A stretch of 64,000 nt of DNA from CALZJC01 sp041574955. Its GTDB lineage: Bacteria > Acidobacteriota > Thermoanaerobaculia > Multivoradales > JAHEKO01. The notes under the pieces were generated by a model. The model was not told where the DNA came from, did not search any database, and saw only the letters and a list, made by a program, of their open reading frames with translations. The stretch spans positions 14,827 through 78,826 of the forward strand of contig JBFGNS010000002.1 in the NCBI GenBank assembly GCA_041574955.1, given 5' to 3'. Position numbers and translations under genes: made by a program. Position 1 is the stretch's first letter; each line of letters begins with the position of its first letter. Positions 32,574-41,680 of this stretch are shown one piece after another.

Positions 32574-34163
32574 ATGCCACGCTCAGGACGCCAGCGACGA
32601 CCCCGCACCCGTTCGGAGAAGCCGCAGGGTGCGCCGTCGGCGCGCGCCTTCGCCGCCCCCGACGCCGCCGGTGCAGTGGCGCCGCCAGGAGGCCCCGCCG
32701 GGGCCCGGAGGAACGCTCCCGCGCCGGAGCGACTGCCGGCGGCAGTCGACCCGAAGACCCCGCGTCTCCCACCGCTCGGCTGGCAGGCCCCGCTCGCCAA
32801 GGAACCGGCATCGCCGCAGCGCGCAGCGGCGCGGCAGAGCCCCGCGCCCGCGCTGCCGGCGCCGCCGGCCCCGATCGCGCAGCGCGTCAAGGACGAGGGC
32901 AAGCGGGCGGAGACCGACGTCCGGATGGACGAGCTCGTCGCCGAGACCTCCGAGATCCTGAAATTCCTGCAGCAGCGGGGCGAGGAGTGGGCGACGGTCT
33001 ACGCCCTCAAGGGCAAGGAGAAGGCCGAGGAGCAGGCCAAGGACTGGATGTCAGGCAAGGACACCGACTACGTCGCCAAGATCCGGCGCAAGGTGCTCAA
33101 GACCTACTGGGACTCGCTATCCACCGAGGAGAAGCTGCAGATGGTCGGCGAGGCGGCCGACCTGGCGCTGGCAGGGGCGAGACAGGTCCTCGAGGCGCTG
33201 CCCGCCCTGAGCTCGGGGGGTTCGGGCAGGCGGGAAAAGACCTCGGACAAGCCCAAGCGAGATCAGCCGAGCAGGTCGGGAGGCCTCGGTCTGCCGAGCC
33301 CACCGAGCGCCTCGTGGCTCAACCAGCTCACTCTCGAGGACATGCAGACCCTGTACAAGGCCTACCAGAAGAAAAGAGAGGTCTCGGCCAAGATCGAGGA
33401 GATCCAGGCGAAGGTGGTGGAAGAGGCCGGCAAGCTGGGGGAGTCGGTCGGCAAGACCGTCGGCTCGATGCGCGACGAGGCCGACTTCGTCAAGCGCTGC
33501 AACGAGCGCAAGCAGGAGTTCATGGTGGCGAGGAAGCGCTACCAGCTCCTCAAGAGCGCGATCGAGGCCAACGAGGACGAGAGCCGCTACAGCGACGAGC
33601 TGGAGGCGTTGCGTCAAGCGTTGGCGCAGCCGCTCAACGCTCCCGCCATGGTCTATCACGTGGATCTCAACGAGGAGGGTCGGTTCAAGTTCCGCGAGTG
33701 GTGCGCCATCGCCAGGGACAACCTCGCACCGGCCCGCTTCAAGCGGAAGGCGGTCGGAATGGTCGAGCGCGGGGTCACGCTGGTGACGACGCTGGGAGGC
33801 CTGCTCGGCCCCTCACAGCAGGAACAGCAGGAGCGGCTCGACCGAGCCAGGAACGAGCTGGTCGTGGTGGTGACCGGGGTGGTGCGGAAGGACTGGAGCA
33901 GCCTCGCCAAGGGACTGTTCGTTTCGACGCCCGCGGGCGTCAAGAAGGTCAAGACCAAGATCACCGCCAAGGGGCTGTCGGACGAGGACAAGCTCCAGCA
34001 GGCCCAGCTGGCAGCGGCCGAAGCGGCCGCCAAGGAGAGCAAGAACCGCGCTCCGGTGACGCAGATCTTCTACGACGCTCTGGCCGGTTTGAAGCTCGAC
34101 GACCCGGCCAGCCTGGCGCGCTCCAAGTCGATCCTCCAGGAGCTCGAGGGGGAGCTGGGCTGA
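32574..34163 (+). CDS. Orphan charged protein, Pro/Ala-rich N-terminus
   Basis: A 529-residue protein with no signal peptide or membrane segment. Residues 1-105 are low-complexity, rich in Pro, Ala and Arg, ending ALPAPPAPIAQRVKDEGKR. The rest is Lys/Glu-rich and helical, with likely coiled coils (KREVSAKIEEIQAKVVEEAGKL from about residue 262 and EQQERLDRARNELVVVV). This Lys-rich composition is unlike the Arg-rich neighbours. A Pro-rich tail before helices is also seen in proteins exported by extracellular contractile injection systems, but the DUF4157 HEXXH motif of many such cargoes is absent and no injection-system genes are in the window. Function unknown. The ATG at 32574 lacks a clear ribosome site. 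Confidence 0.65.
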   Translation: MPRSGRQRRPRTRSEKPQGAPSARAFAAPDAAGAVAPPGGPAGARRNAPAPERLPAAVDPKTPRLPPLGWQAPLAKEPASPQRAAARQSPAPALPAPPAPIAQRVKDEGKRAETDVRMDELVAETSEILKFLQQRGEEWATVYALKGKEKAEEQAKDWMSGKDTDYVAKIRRKVLKTYWDSLSTEEKLQMVGEAADLALAGARQVLEALPALSSGGSGRREKTSDKPKRDQPSRSGGLGLPSPPSASWLNQLTLEDMQTLYKAYQKKREVSAKIEEIQAKVVEEAGKLGESVGKTVGSMRDEADFVKRCNERKQEFMVARKRYQLLKSAIEANEDESRYSDELEALRQALAQPLNAPAMVYHVDLNEEGRFKFREWCAIARDNLAPARFKRKAVGMVERGVTLVTTLGGLLGPSQQEQQERLDRARNELVVVVTGVVRKDWSSLAKGLFVSTPAGVKKVKTKITAKGLSDEDKLQQAQLAAAEAAAKESKNRAPVTQIFYDALAGLKLDDPASLARSKSILQELEGELG

Positions 34164-34188
34164 CGGCCGGGTCGGGAGCTCCCGACGC

Positions 34189-36312
34189 CTACGCCCTCGC
34201 ACCCCGTACCGCGCCGCGCCGCGGATAGAAGCTGCCTCCCCTCCCGGCCACCTCACGCAAGCGCGCCGGCGGCTCGAAGACCGCCCCGTGCCGCCCGGCC
34301 AGCCGCTCCAGGCTGTCGACCGCCGTCGCGGCGCCCAGCGCATCGAGATGGCGGAACGGCCCGCCGGTGAACGGCGGGTAGCCGAGGCCGAGGACCGCAC
34401 CGACGTCGCCGTCGCGCGGCGCCTCCAGGATGCCCTCCTCGAGGCAGCGCACAGCCTCGGCGGTCATGGCGAGCTGGAGCCGCTCGCCGGCGGCGGCGCG
34501 GTCGAGCGGCCGCGCGGCGCGCTCGGCGGCCAGCAGCGCGCGGACGCCCGGGTCGGGGCGTTTCTTCTTGCCCGAGTAGTCGTAGAAGCCGCGCCCGGCC
34601 TTCCTGCCCAGCCGGCCCTCCTCCACCAGCCGCCCGAGCCCCTCGGGGCCCGGCATGCGGTCGGGGAAGGCGGCGGCCATGGTGCGCGAAGCGTGGGCGG
34701 CGACGTCGATGCCGACCTCGTCGAGCAGCTCGAGCGGCCCCACCGGGAAGCCGGCGGCGCGGGCGGCGGCGTCGACCTCGGCCACCTCGGCGCCCTCCAG
34801 CAGCAACGCGGCGCCCTGCGCCAGATACGGCGACAGGATGCGCGAGGTGTAGAAGCCGGGGCCGTCGTGGACCACGATCGGAGTCTTGCCGAGCCGGGTG
34901 GCGAGCGCCAGAGCGAAGCCGACGGCCTCGTCCGAGCTCCCCGGGTGGCGGATGATCTCGACCAGCGGCATGCGGTGGACGGGCGAGAAGAAGTGGACGC
35001 CGACGAACCGCTCGGGGCGCGCCAGGCCCTCGGCCAGCCGGGTGATCGGGAGGGTGGAGGTGTTCGAACCGAGCACCGCGCCCTCGCCCAGCCGGCCCTC
35101 CACTTCGGCCAGCAGCGGCCGCTTGACCGCCTCGTCCTCGACCACCGCCTCGACCACCAGGTCGGCGGCCTCGAAGCCGTCGAGCGAGGTGCCGCCGGCG
35201 ATCCGCGCGATCGCCTCGCGCGCCGCCTCGGGGCCGAGCTTGCCGCGCCGCTCGAGCGAGGCGAACCGGTGGCGGCAGAAGCCCAGCCCCCGCTCGAGGG
35301 CCTCCGGGCTCGCATCCATCATCACCACCCGCAGGCCGGCGCGGGCGGCGGCGGCGGCCACCCCGGAGCCCATGAAGCCGGCACCCAGGACGCCGACCGT
35401 GCCCACCGCCTGGCGCCACTCGTTGTCGTTGCCGGCCAGCTCGCGGGTGGCCAGGAACAGCTCGATCAGCCGCCGCGACACGTCCGACACCAGCAGCTCG
35501 CCCAGCCCGCGGGCCTCGGCGGCGAGCGCCGCCCGCCGGCCGCGCGCGTAGCCGGTCTCGACGGCTTCGAGCGCGCGCAGCGGCGCCGGGTAGCGGCCGC
35601 GCGTCCGCGCCACGACCCGCTTGCGGGCAGCGCCGAAAAACAGCTTGCGGCCGATCGGGTTGCCGCCGAGCAGCCGGTCGGCGAGCGCCATCGAGCTCCT
35701 GCGCCGGCCGCGCGCCAGCCACCGCTCGGCCTCGGCGCCCAGCTCGTCGGGCGCCACCACCGCGTCGAGGAGCCCGGCGGCCAGCGCCTGGCGGGCGTTC
35801 AACCGCCGGCCGGAGAGGATCATCTCGACGCCGCGCCTGAGCCCCACCGTGCGCGGCAGCCGCCAGGTGCCGCCGAGCGCCGGCAGCAGTCCGAGCTGGG
35901 TCTCGGGCAGCCCGAGCACGGTCGAGGGCGCGTCGGCGGCCACCCGCCAGTCACAGGCCAGCGCCAGCTCGAGCCCGCCGCCCAGCGCGGCGCCGCGGAC
36001 GGCCGCCACCTTGGGGCAGTCGAGCTCGGCGAAGCGCTCGACCAGCTCCTGACCGCCCTCGATCAGCTGGCGCGCGGCGTCGGCGGTGTCGAGCCGCTGG
36101 AACTCCTCGAGGTCGGCGCCGGCCAGGAAGTTGTCCGGCTTGGCCGACCGCACCAGGATGCCGCGCGCGGGCGGCGCCGCCTCGGCCGCCTCGAGCAGCC
36201 GGGCGAACGCCGCCAGGGCGGGCGAGCCGAGGGTGTTGACCGGCCGCTCGGGGTCGTCGAGGGTGACGACGGTGGTTCCGTTCAGCTCTTCGATCTCGAG
36301 ACCCAGCGCCAT
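34189..36312 (-). CDS. fadJ: Fatty-acid oxidation multifunctional enzyme (FadJ-like)
   Basis: A 707-residue bifunctional beta-oxidation enzyme. The N-terminal enoyl-CoA hydratase domain (about 1-200) has FLAGADLEEFQ, AALGGGLELALACDWRVA and the catalytic Glu in LPETQLGLLPALGG. The 3-hydroxyacyl-CoA dehydrogenase domain starts near 305 with the NAD site VGVLGAGFMGSGVAAAAA and contains NTSTLPITRLA, FVGVHFFSPVHRMPLVE and DGPGFYTSRIL. A C-terminal HCDH domain ends with YPPFTGGPFRHLD. Length and order match FadJ. AAAGGAACG precedes the ATG. It is the last gene of the fadI, CaiB-like, fadJ operon, and its 5' end overlaps the CaiB-like gene by 31 bases. Confidence 0.95.
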   Translation of the reverse strand: MALGLEIEELNGTTVVTLDDPERPVNTLGSPALAAFARLLEAAEAAPPARGILVRSAKPDNFLAGADLEEFQRLDTADAARQLIEGGQELVERFAELDCPKVAAVRGAALGGGLELALACDWRVAADAPSTVLGLPETQLGLLPALGGTWRLPRTVGLRRGVEMILSGRRLNARQALAAGLLDAVVAPDELGAEAERWLARGRRRSSMALADRLLGGNPIGRKLFFGAARKRVVARTRGRYPAPLRALEAVETGYARGRRAALAAEARGLGELLVSDVSRRLIELFLATRELAGNDNEWRQAVGTVGVLGAGFMGSGVAAAAARAGLRVVMMDASPEALERGLGFCRHRFASLERRGKLGPEAAREAIARIAGGTSLDGFEAADLVVEAVVEDEAVKRPLLAEVEGRLGEGAVLGSNTSTLPITRLAEGLARPERFVGVHFFSPVHRMPLVEIIRHPGSSDEAVGFALALATRLGKTPIVVHDGPGFYTSRILSPYLAQGAALLLEGAEVAEVDAAARAAGFPVGPLELLDEVGIDVAAHASRTMAAAFPDRMPGPEGLGRLVEEGRLGRKAGRGFYDYSGKKKRPDPGVRALLAAERAARPLDRAAAGERLQLAMTAEAVRCLEEGILEAPRDGDVGAVLGLGYPPFTGGPFRHLDALGAATAVDSLERLAGRHGAVFEPPARLREVAGRGGSFYPRRGAVRGARA

Positions 36313-37481
36313 AGCGTTCCTTTCAGGGTGTGGCGGCGCCCGATGCCGGCGGCGCGGCGGTCGCGGCGGCCGAGCTCCGCCTCGGCGCCGCCCAGCTCGG
36401 CGAGCAGCCGCTCGGTGTCTTCCCCCAGCGCCGGCACGCGCTCCGCCGAGCGCGGACGGGAGCCGTCGACCAGCGCCGGGTGGGCCAAGCGCGGCAGACC
36501 GTCGGCGGCGGCGGCCACCAGCCGGCGCTCACGAGCTTGCGGATGCGCTCGCGCCTCGCCGGCGCTCAGCACCGGCTCGCCGGGCAGGTCGTGCTCGTCG
36601 AACAGCTCGCGCCATTCGGCGGCGGTGCGCCGGCCGATCACCGCAGCCACCCGCTGCCGGCTGTCGCGGTCCCGGCGGTACTGGCGGCCCACCAGATCCC
36701 GCCGGCCCACCAGCCGGCAGAACCGCTTCCAGAACCGCGGCTCGAGACAGGCGACGGCGAACCGCCGTCCGTCGCGCGTGCGGTAGAGGCCGTAGCACGG
36801 GTAGGCGCCGGTGAGCGGCAGCGGCTCGCCGTCGGCGCGCTCGCCGCCGGCCTCCTCCGCCCAGGCCGCCAGGTTGGCGTGGCCGGCGGCGTCGGCCAGC
36901 GCGGCATCGATCACCGCGCCGCGGCCGGTGGCGTGGCGCCGGTGGAGCGCCGCCAGGACCGCGGCGACGGCCGACCAGCCGCCCACCAGGTCGGCCACCG
37001 GCACCGCCGGCATGGCGTCGACCGGTGCCAGCGAGCCGGCCAGCGCCTGGTAGCCCAGGTCGTGACCGGCGCGGCCGGCGTGCGGCCCGTCCTGCCCCCA
37101 GCCCGAGATCGAGCACACCACCAGCCGGGGATGGCGGCGCGCCAGCTCGGCCGGCGAGCTGCCGACCAGCCGCTCCAGCCCGCCCGGGCGGAGGCTCTCG
37201 ACGAGCACGTCGGCGCGCGCCAGCAGCCGTTCGAGCACCCGCCGGGCACCCTCCCGCCGCAGGTCGAGGGCCACCGACTCGACGCCGGCCAGCAGCATCG
37301 CAGCCAGCGCGCTGGTGCCGCCGCTGAGCGGCGGTGCCTGGCGCACCGGATCGCCCAGCTCGGGCTCCTCGATCTTGACCACCCTCGCCCCCAGGTCGCA
37401 CAGGACGCGGGCGGCGTAGGGTCCCGGCAGGTGGCGGCTGAGGTCCACCACCAGGAGGCCGGCCAGGGGCTGTGCGCTCAT
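36282..37481 (-). CDS. CaiB/BaiF-family CoA-transferase
   Basis: A 399-residue class III CoA-transferase, which swaps CoA between acyl-CoA and free acids through a mixed anhydride on an Asp. PLAGLLVVDLSRHLPGPYA opens the protein, ADVLVESLRPGGLERLG-type segment follows and the catalytic Asp is D141 in RAGHDLGYQA. The C-terminal VPALGEDTERLL is also typical. The ATG at 37481 follows a GTG; either could start. It sits between fadI and fadJ, overlapping fadJ by 31 bases, which suggests that it activates or recycles an acyl group for beta-oxidation. Similar enzymes include alpha-methylacyl-CoA racemase; that alternative is not excluded because family members differ little in these motifs. Confidence 0.9.
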   Translation of the reverse strand: MSAQPLAGLLVVDLSRHLPGPYAARVLCDLGARVVKIEEPELGDPVRQAPPLSGGTSALAAMLLAGVESVALDLRREGARRVLERLLARADVLVESLRPGGLERLVGSSPAELARRHPRLVVCSISGWGQDGPHAGRAGHDLGYQALAGSLAPVDAMPAVPVADLVGGWSAVAAVLAALHRRHATGRGAVIDAALADAAGHANLAAWAEEAGGERADGEPLPLTGAYPCYGLYRTRDGRRFAVACLEPRFWKRFCRLVGRRDLVGRQYRRDRDSRQRVAAVIGRRTAAEWRELFDEHDLPGEPVLSAGEARAHPQARERRLVAAAADGLPRLAHPALVDGSRPRSAERVPALGEDTERLLAELGGAEAELGRRDRRAAGIGRRHTLKGTLWRWVSRSKS

Positions 37482-37539
37482 CACGGGACGCGCCGCGCCG
37501 GGCCGCGCCGGTGGATCGGGGCCCGGCGGATCCTGCTCG

Positions 37540-38997
37540 CTACTCGCGCTCCACCACGGTCGCGAAGCCGACGCCGCCGGCGGCGCAGACGGTGGCCAGC
37601 CCGAGGTTGAGACCGCGCCGCCTGAGCTCGTAGAGCAGCTGCATCACCACCCGCGCGCCGGTGGCGCCGAACGGGTGGCCGATGGCGATCGAGCCGCCGT
37701 TGACGTTGAAGCGGTCGAAGTCGATCTCGCCCAGCGGCCGCGAGCGACCGAGCTCGTGGCGCGCGAACCTGGGCGAGGCGAACGCCTTCATGTTGGACAG
37801 GATCTGGGCGGCGAACGCCTCGTGCATCTCGACCAGCTCCATGTCCTCGAGACCCAGGCCGGCGCGCTCGAGCGCCATCGGGGCGGCGTAGGCCGGCCCC
37901 TGCAGGAGCTGGCTGCCCGGGTCGAGCGAGGCGTAGGCGAAAGACTTCAGGTAGCCGAGCGGCTCGACACCCAGGCTCTTCGCCTTCTCCTCGCTGGTCA
38001 GCAGCACCGCCGAGGCGCCGTCGGTGATCGGGCTCGAGTTGCCGGCGGTGAGGCTGCCGTAACGCCTGTCGAACACCGTCCTGAGGCCGGCCAGAGCCTC
38101 CATCGAGCTGTCCGAGCGGATGCCGTTGTCGGCGGTCACCGCCTCGCCGTGACCGGGTGGCGGGAAGACCGGGATCACCTGGTCGGCGAACCGTCCCTCG
38201 GCGGTGGCGGCGGCGGCGCGCTGATGGGACAGCAGCGCGATCTCGTCCTGGGCGCGGCGCGAGATGTCGTTCTCCTTGGCCATCTTCTCGGCGCTCTCGC
38301 CCATCGACTGGCCGGTGGTGTACTCGGCGATCGCCGGCGGCACCGGCACCAGGTCGCGCGGCCGCACCTTGGACAGCACCGCCAGCCGCTGCCCCATGCT
38401 GCGCGCCTTGGAGAACTCCATCAGCCGCTGCGCGGCCGAGCGCGAGTACTGGATCGGCACGTTGCTGAGCGACTCGGCGCCGCCGGCCAGCACCACCGAG
38501 GCCTGGCCGGTGAGAATCGCCTCGGCGCCCGAGGTGATGGCGCGGTTGGAGGAGGCGCAGGCCAGATTGACCGTGGTGCCGGGGATGGTCATCGGCAGCG
38601 ATGCCCGGAACACCACCTCGCGCCCGAGGTTGGGGGCGTGGAGCGCCGGCACCACCACGCCGAAGATCGACAGGTCGATCTCGGCCGGGTCGATCCCGGA
38701 GCGCGCCACCAGCTCGGCAGCGGCGGCGCCGGAGAGGTCCACCACGTCCATGTCCTTGAGATCCGTGCCCGCCTTGGCGAACGGCGTGCGGCAGGCGGCG
38801 ACGATCGCCACCCGGCCGGTCTTGCCGGTGAGGCTCTGGCTGGCGACCCGCGCCACCGCCGGCGCGGCGCCCTCGCCGCGGGTCCAGACGGTGTCGGCGC
38901 GCGGCCCGATCTCCTCGGCGGCGCTCGCCTCGTTGGGTGGCGGCAGCGGCGGCGGCGGGGAAGATGGCCCGGCTTCGGTGCTTGGCGCTTCGCTCAT
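37540..38997 (-). CDS. fadI: Acetyl-CoA acyltransferase (FadI-like thiolase)
   Basis: A 485-residue thiolase catalysing the last step of beta-oxidation. The nucleophile is C147 in NLACASSNR. The closing motifs are NGGSIAIGHPFGATGAR (His) and VCAAGGVGFA (second Cys), all intact. FadI proteins are usually about 436 residues; here an extra N-terminal region of about 55 residues, rich in Pro, Ser and Glu and with no targeting signal, precedes the GRVAIVAACRTPFAKAGT start of the fold. The ATG at 38997 has GGAAAGGAACG upstream. Position 55 bases before the CaiB-like gene and directly upstream of fadJ fixes its pathway. No FadD, FadE or regulator is in the window. Confidence 0.95.
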   Translation of the reverse strand: MSEAPSTEAGPSSPPPPLPPPNEASAAEEIGPRADTVWTRGEGAAPAVARVASQSLTGKTGRVAIVAACRTPFAKAGTDLKDMDVVDLSGAAAAELVARSGIDPAEIDLSIFGVVVPALHAPNLGREVVFRASLPMTIPGTTVNLACASSNRAITSGAEAILTGQASVVLAGGAESLSNVPIQYSRSAAQRLMEFSKARSMGQRLAVLSKVRPRDLVPVPPAIAEYTTGQSMGESAEKMAKENDISRRAQDEIALLSHQRAAAATAEGRFADQVIPVFPPPGHGEAVTADNGIRSDSSMEALAGLRTVFDRRYGSLTAGNSSPITDGASAVLLTSEEKAKSLGVEPLGYLKSFAYASLDPGSQLLQGPAYAAPMALERAGLGLEDMELVEMHEAFAAQILSNMKAFASPRFARHELGRSRPLGEIDFDRFNVNGGSIAIGHPFGATGARVVMQLLYELRRRGLNLGLATVCAAGGVGFATVVERE

Positions 38998-39142
38998 CGG
39001 ACTCGTTCCTTTCCGGGAGGGGCAGGCCGCCGGAGAGGGCGGCCGAAACGACTCTACACCAGTAGCCAGCGGCGGATCGCGGCGCGCGCGGCCGGCGGCG
39101 GGCGCCGCCGGCTCGGAGTGCAACCGTTGATACGCTCTTGTC

Positions 39143-39856
39143 ATGGTTGCGACCCCCGCTACGCCCGGTGGCCCGGTAGAGGTGCAGCTACCGCACCCCT
39201 CGCCGGCATCCCGCATCCGGCGACTGCTGCTCACCGGGCTGGTGATCCTGGTGCCGGTGGCGCTCACCGGCTTCATCCTCTACCGGCTGTTCCGGTTCAT
39301 GGACAACATCTTCGCGCCGGTGATCGACCGCGCGATCGGCCTCTACCTGCCGGGGGTGCGCATCCCGGGACTGGGGTTCCTGCTGACCGTGCTGGTGATC
39401 CTCGGACTCGGCTGGCTGTCGAGCAACGTCTTCGGCCGCACGGTGATCCAGGGCGTCGAGCGGCTGATCGCCCGCATCCCGGTCGCCAAGTCGATCTACG
39501 CCGCCACCAAGGGGATTCTCGAGGCGGTGTCTCGCGACCAGCGGGATGCCTTCAAGCGGGTGGTGCTGGTGGAATACCCGAAAAAGGACATCTTCGCCCT
39601 CGGCTTCGTCACCGGCAGCGCTTGCTGGCCGACGGTCCATCCCCGCACCGCCGACTTTTTGCTGGTCTTCCTGCCCACCACCCCCAACCCGACCAGCGGC
39701 TTTCTGCTGCTGGTGCCGCGCGACGAGGCGGTGGAGCTGCCGATCACCGTCGAGGAGGGCGTCCGGATGGTGATCTCGGGCGGCATCCTGCTGCCGCCCA
39801 TAGAGGTCGAGGCGGGCGAGCCGGAGGGCGTCGGCGGCGCCCTGCCCCCGGCATGA
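39143..39856 (+). CDS. DUF502-family membrane protein
   Basis: A 237-residue protein with two hydrophobic helices at about residues 28-48 and 72-92, then a soluble domain. The sequence RIRRLLLTGLVILVPVALTGF, PGLGFLLTVLVILGLGWLSSNV and the following IPVAKSIYAATKGILEAV and VVLVEYPKKDIFALGFVTG are the DUF502 family signature. Family function is unknown; related plant LCV/COV proteins are membrane proteins of the secretory pathway. The TGA overlaps the ATG of the next gene (ATGA), so the M48 protease is coupled to it. A TACGCT element six bases before the ATG, with no ribosome site, suggests a leaderless start. Confidence 0.88.
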   Translation: MVATPATPGGPVEVQLPHPSPASRIRRLLLTGLVILVPVALTGFILYRLFRFMDNIFAPVIDRAIGLYLPGVRIPGLGFLLTVLVILGLGWLSSNVFGRTVIQGVERLIARIPVAKSIYAATKGILEAVSRDQRDAFKRVVLVEYPKKDIFALGFVTGSACWPTVHPRTADFLLVFLPTTPNPTSGFLLLVPRDEAVELPITVEEGVRMVISGGILLPPIEVEAGEPEGVGGALPPA

Positions 39857-41607
39857 TTCGTGCTTCGAAAAACCGCGTCATGAACCGCCGGACGACTGCG
39901 GCCGTCGCCGCCGCGGCGCTGCTGGTGTCGCTCGCGCCGCCCGCCGGTGCCGACCGGCCGATCGTGGTCGAGAACCGCGAGCTGTTCCTCAAGAGCCAGG
40001 AGGCCGCCCAGCAGGCGCTCGAGTACTACGGCGAGCTGGACGACCCGGCCACCCAGCGGCGGCTGACCGAGATCGGCTACCGGCTCGGCGAGCAGTCGCC
40101 GTTTCGCAAGATGCCGTTCACCTTCTACCTGGTGGACATGGCCGAGCCCAACGCCTTCGCCCTGCCAGGCGGGCAGATCTTCCTCACCCGCGGCATGCTG
40201 GAGCTCGGGCTCGACGACGACATGCTGGCCGGCCTGCTGGGGCACGAGATCGGCCACGTCGTGCTGGAGCACGGCATCCGGATGAAGCGCCGGGCGACGC
40301 TGCTCAACGTGCTCAGCCAGGCCGTTCTGGCAGGCGTGATCATCGGCACCTCCAACAGCGGCCGGCGCCAGCCGACCTCGCCCTACGACCCCACCGGCGG
40401 CGACCGCCGCAACACCGGTGACGTGATCTACGGCACCGCCGCCGCCGGCGCCCTGGTCAGCGAGCTGCTGCTCAGGAGCTACAGCCGCGAGTACGAGGAC
40501 GAGGCCGACGACGAGGGCCAGCGACTGGCCGCCGGTGCCGGCTTCGACCCGGCCGGAACCCGCAAGCTGATGGACTCGATGCGTGCCCACCTGCCGCAGT
40601 CGCGCGACTACGGCTACTGGCGTACCCATCCGTTCTTCGAGGAGCGGGTGAAGGCGGCCGAGGTGCGGCAGGAGCTGCTCAAGATCCAGCAGCCCGAGCG
40701 GGCCTCGGTCTACCGCCGGGCCACCCAGGCGACCCTGCTCGAGCTGGCCGCCGGCGCGCGCGACAAGCCGGCGGTGGCCGAGCTGCTCGAGCGCCAGGCG
40801 CTGCTCGCCTGGCCCGAGGGCGCGGTGGCCGACCGGCTGCGCCTGGCCGAGCTGCGCAAGGTGCGCGACGCCGAGCTGGGCAAGCAGGAGCTGCGGCGCG
40901 ACCTCGGCGCCCTGCTGTCCCGCTACCAGCGCAACCTGGAAGAGGTGCGCGAGCTGACCCCCGACAGCACGCTGGTGGCCACCCTCGAGTCGGAGCTGGC
41001 CGACTTCCGCGCCCGGCGCGACGCGCTCTACCCGAAGGCGGCCGAGGTCTTCCGGGGCGGCATCTACGAGACCGGCTTTCTCGAGACCTTCCTCAGCAAC
41101 TATCCGGAGGCGCCGGAGGTTCCCGAGGTGGCGCTGGCCCTGGCCACCGCCTACACCCGGCTCGGGCGCGAGGCCGAGGCCGTCGCGCTGTACCTCCAGG
41201 CCGCCCAGGCCGGGCCGGAGTCGGAGCCGGGCCGGCGCGCCGAGCGCGGCCTGCGCAGCCTGGCCGGCGTGCTCGAGCGGCTCGACGCGCTGGCCCGGCT
41301 GGCGCGCGACGGCGAGGACCCGGAGCTACGGCGGCTGGCCGCCGAGCGGCTCGACCGGCTGGCCTCGACCTACTCCGAGCTGGCCAACGGCGCCGCCTAC
41401 CTGAAGTCGTTCCCCGACGGCGAGCACGCCGCGGCGGTCACCGCGCGGCTCAACTCGCTGGCCGAGAAGCTGTACGGCGAGGTCGTCTTGTACCAGACCG
41501 TGGGCGACCACGTGAAGGGGATCGAGCGCATCCAGAAGATCCTGACCCACGCCCCGAACTCCCCCGCCGCCGACAAGCTGCGCGAGCGGATGGTGCTCGA
41601 GAGCTGA
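39853..41607 (+). CDS. M48-family metalloprotease with TPR repeats (BepA-like)
   Basis: A 584-residue secreted protease. A signal peptide (to about residue 34, PPAGADRP) precedes the M48 peptidase domain. The zinc motif is HEIGH at 131-135 and the third ligand lies in EYEDEADDEG; GGQIFLTRGML and the preceding NAFALPGG are typical. After residue about 300 the protein is helical and TPR-rich, with repeats such as FLSNYPEAPEVPEVALALATAYTRLG and a closing FPDGEHAAAVTARL. The layout resembles BepA/YfgC, which maintains outer-membrane protein quality, although the tail is longer. ATG at 39853 overlaps the DUF502 stop; an ATG nine codons later is an alternative. Confidence 0.9.
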   Translation: MIRASKNRVMNRRTTAAVAAAALLVSLAPPAGADRPIVVENRELFLKSQEAAQQALEYYGELDDPATQRRLTEIGYRLGEQSPFRKMPFTFYLVDMAEPNAFALPGGQIFLTRGMLELGLDDDMLAGLLGHEIGHVVLEHGIRMKRRATLLNVLSQAVLAGVIIGTSNSGRRQPTSPYDPTGGDRRNTGDVIYGTAAAGALVSELLLRSYSREYEDEADDEGQRLAAGAGFDPAGTRKLMDSMRAHLPQSRDYGYWRTHPFFEERVKAAEVRQELLKIQQPERASVYRRATQATLLELAAGARDKPAVAELLERQALLAWPEGAVADRLRLAELRKVRDAELGKQELRRDLGALLSRYQRNLEEVRELTPDSTLVATLESELADFRARRDALYPKAAEVFRGGIYETGFLETFLSNYPEAPEVPEVALALATAYTRLGREAEAVALYLQAAQAGPESEPGRRAERGLRSLAGVLERLDALARLARDGEDPELRRLAAERLDRLASTYSELANGAAYLKSFPDGEHAAAVTARLNSLAEKLYGEVVLYQTVGDHVKGIERIQKILTHAPNSPAADKLRERMVLES

Positions 41608-41680
41608 CAGCCTCGTCGCAAGCGCAGCGAGGGACCTCGGCACCGACCCCGAGCCGCCGGTTCGGGCCCTCAGCCGCTGC

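Noticed and set aside
37675..41607. 1310-codon plus-strand frame
   Set aside because: The first 720 codons lie opposite the thiolase gene and look like a shadow; the real M48 protease starts at 39853.
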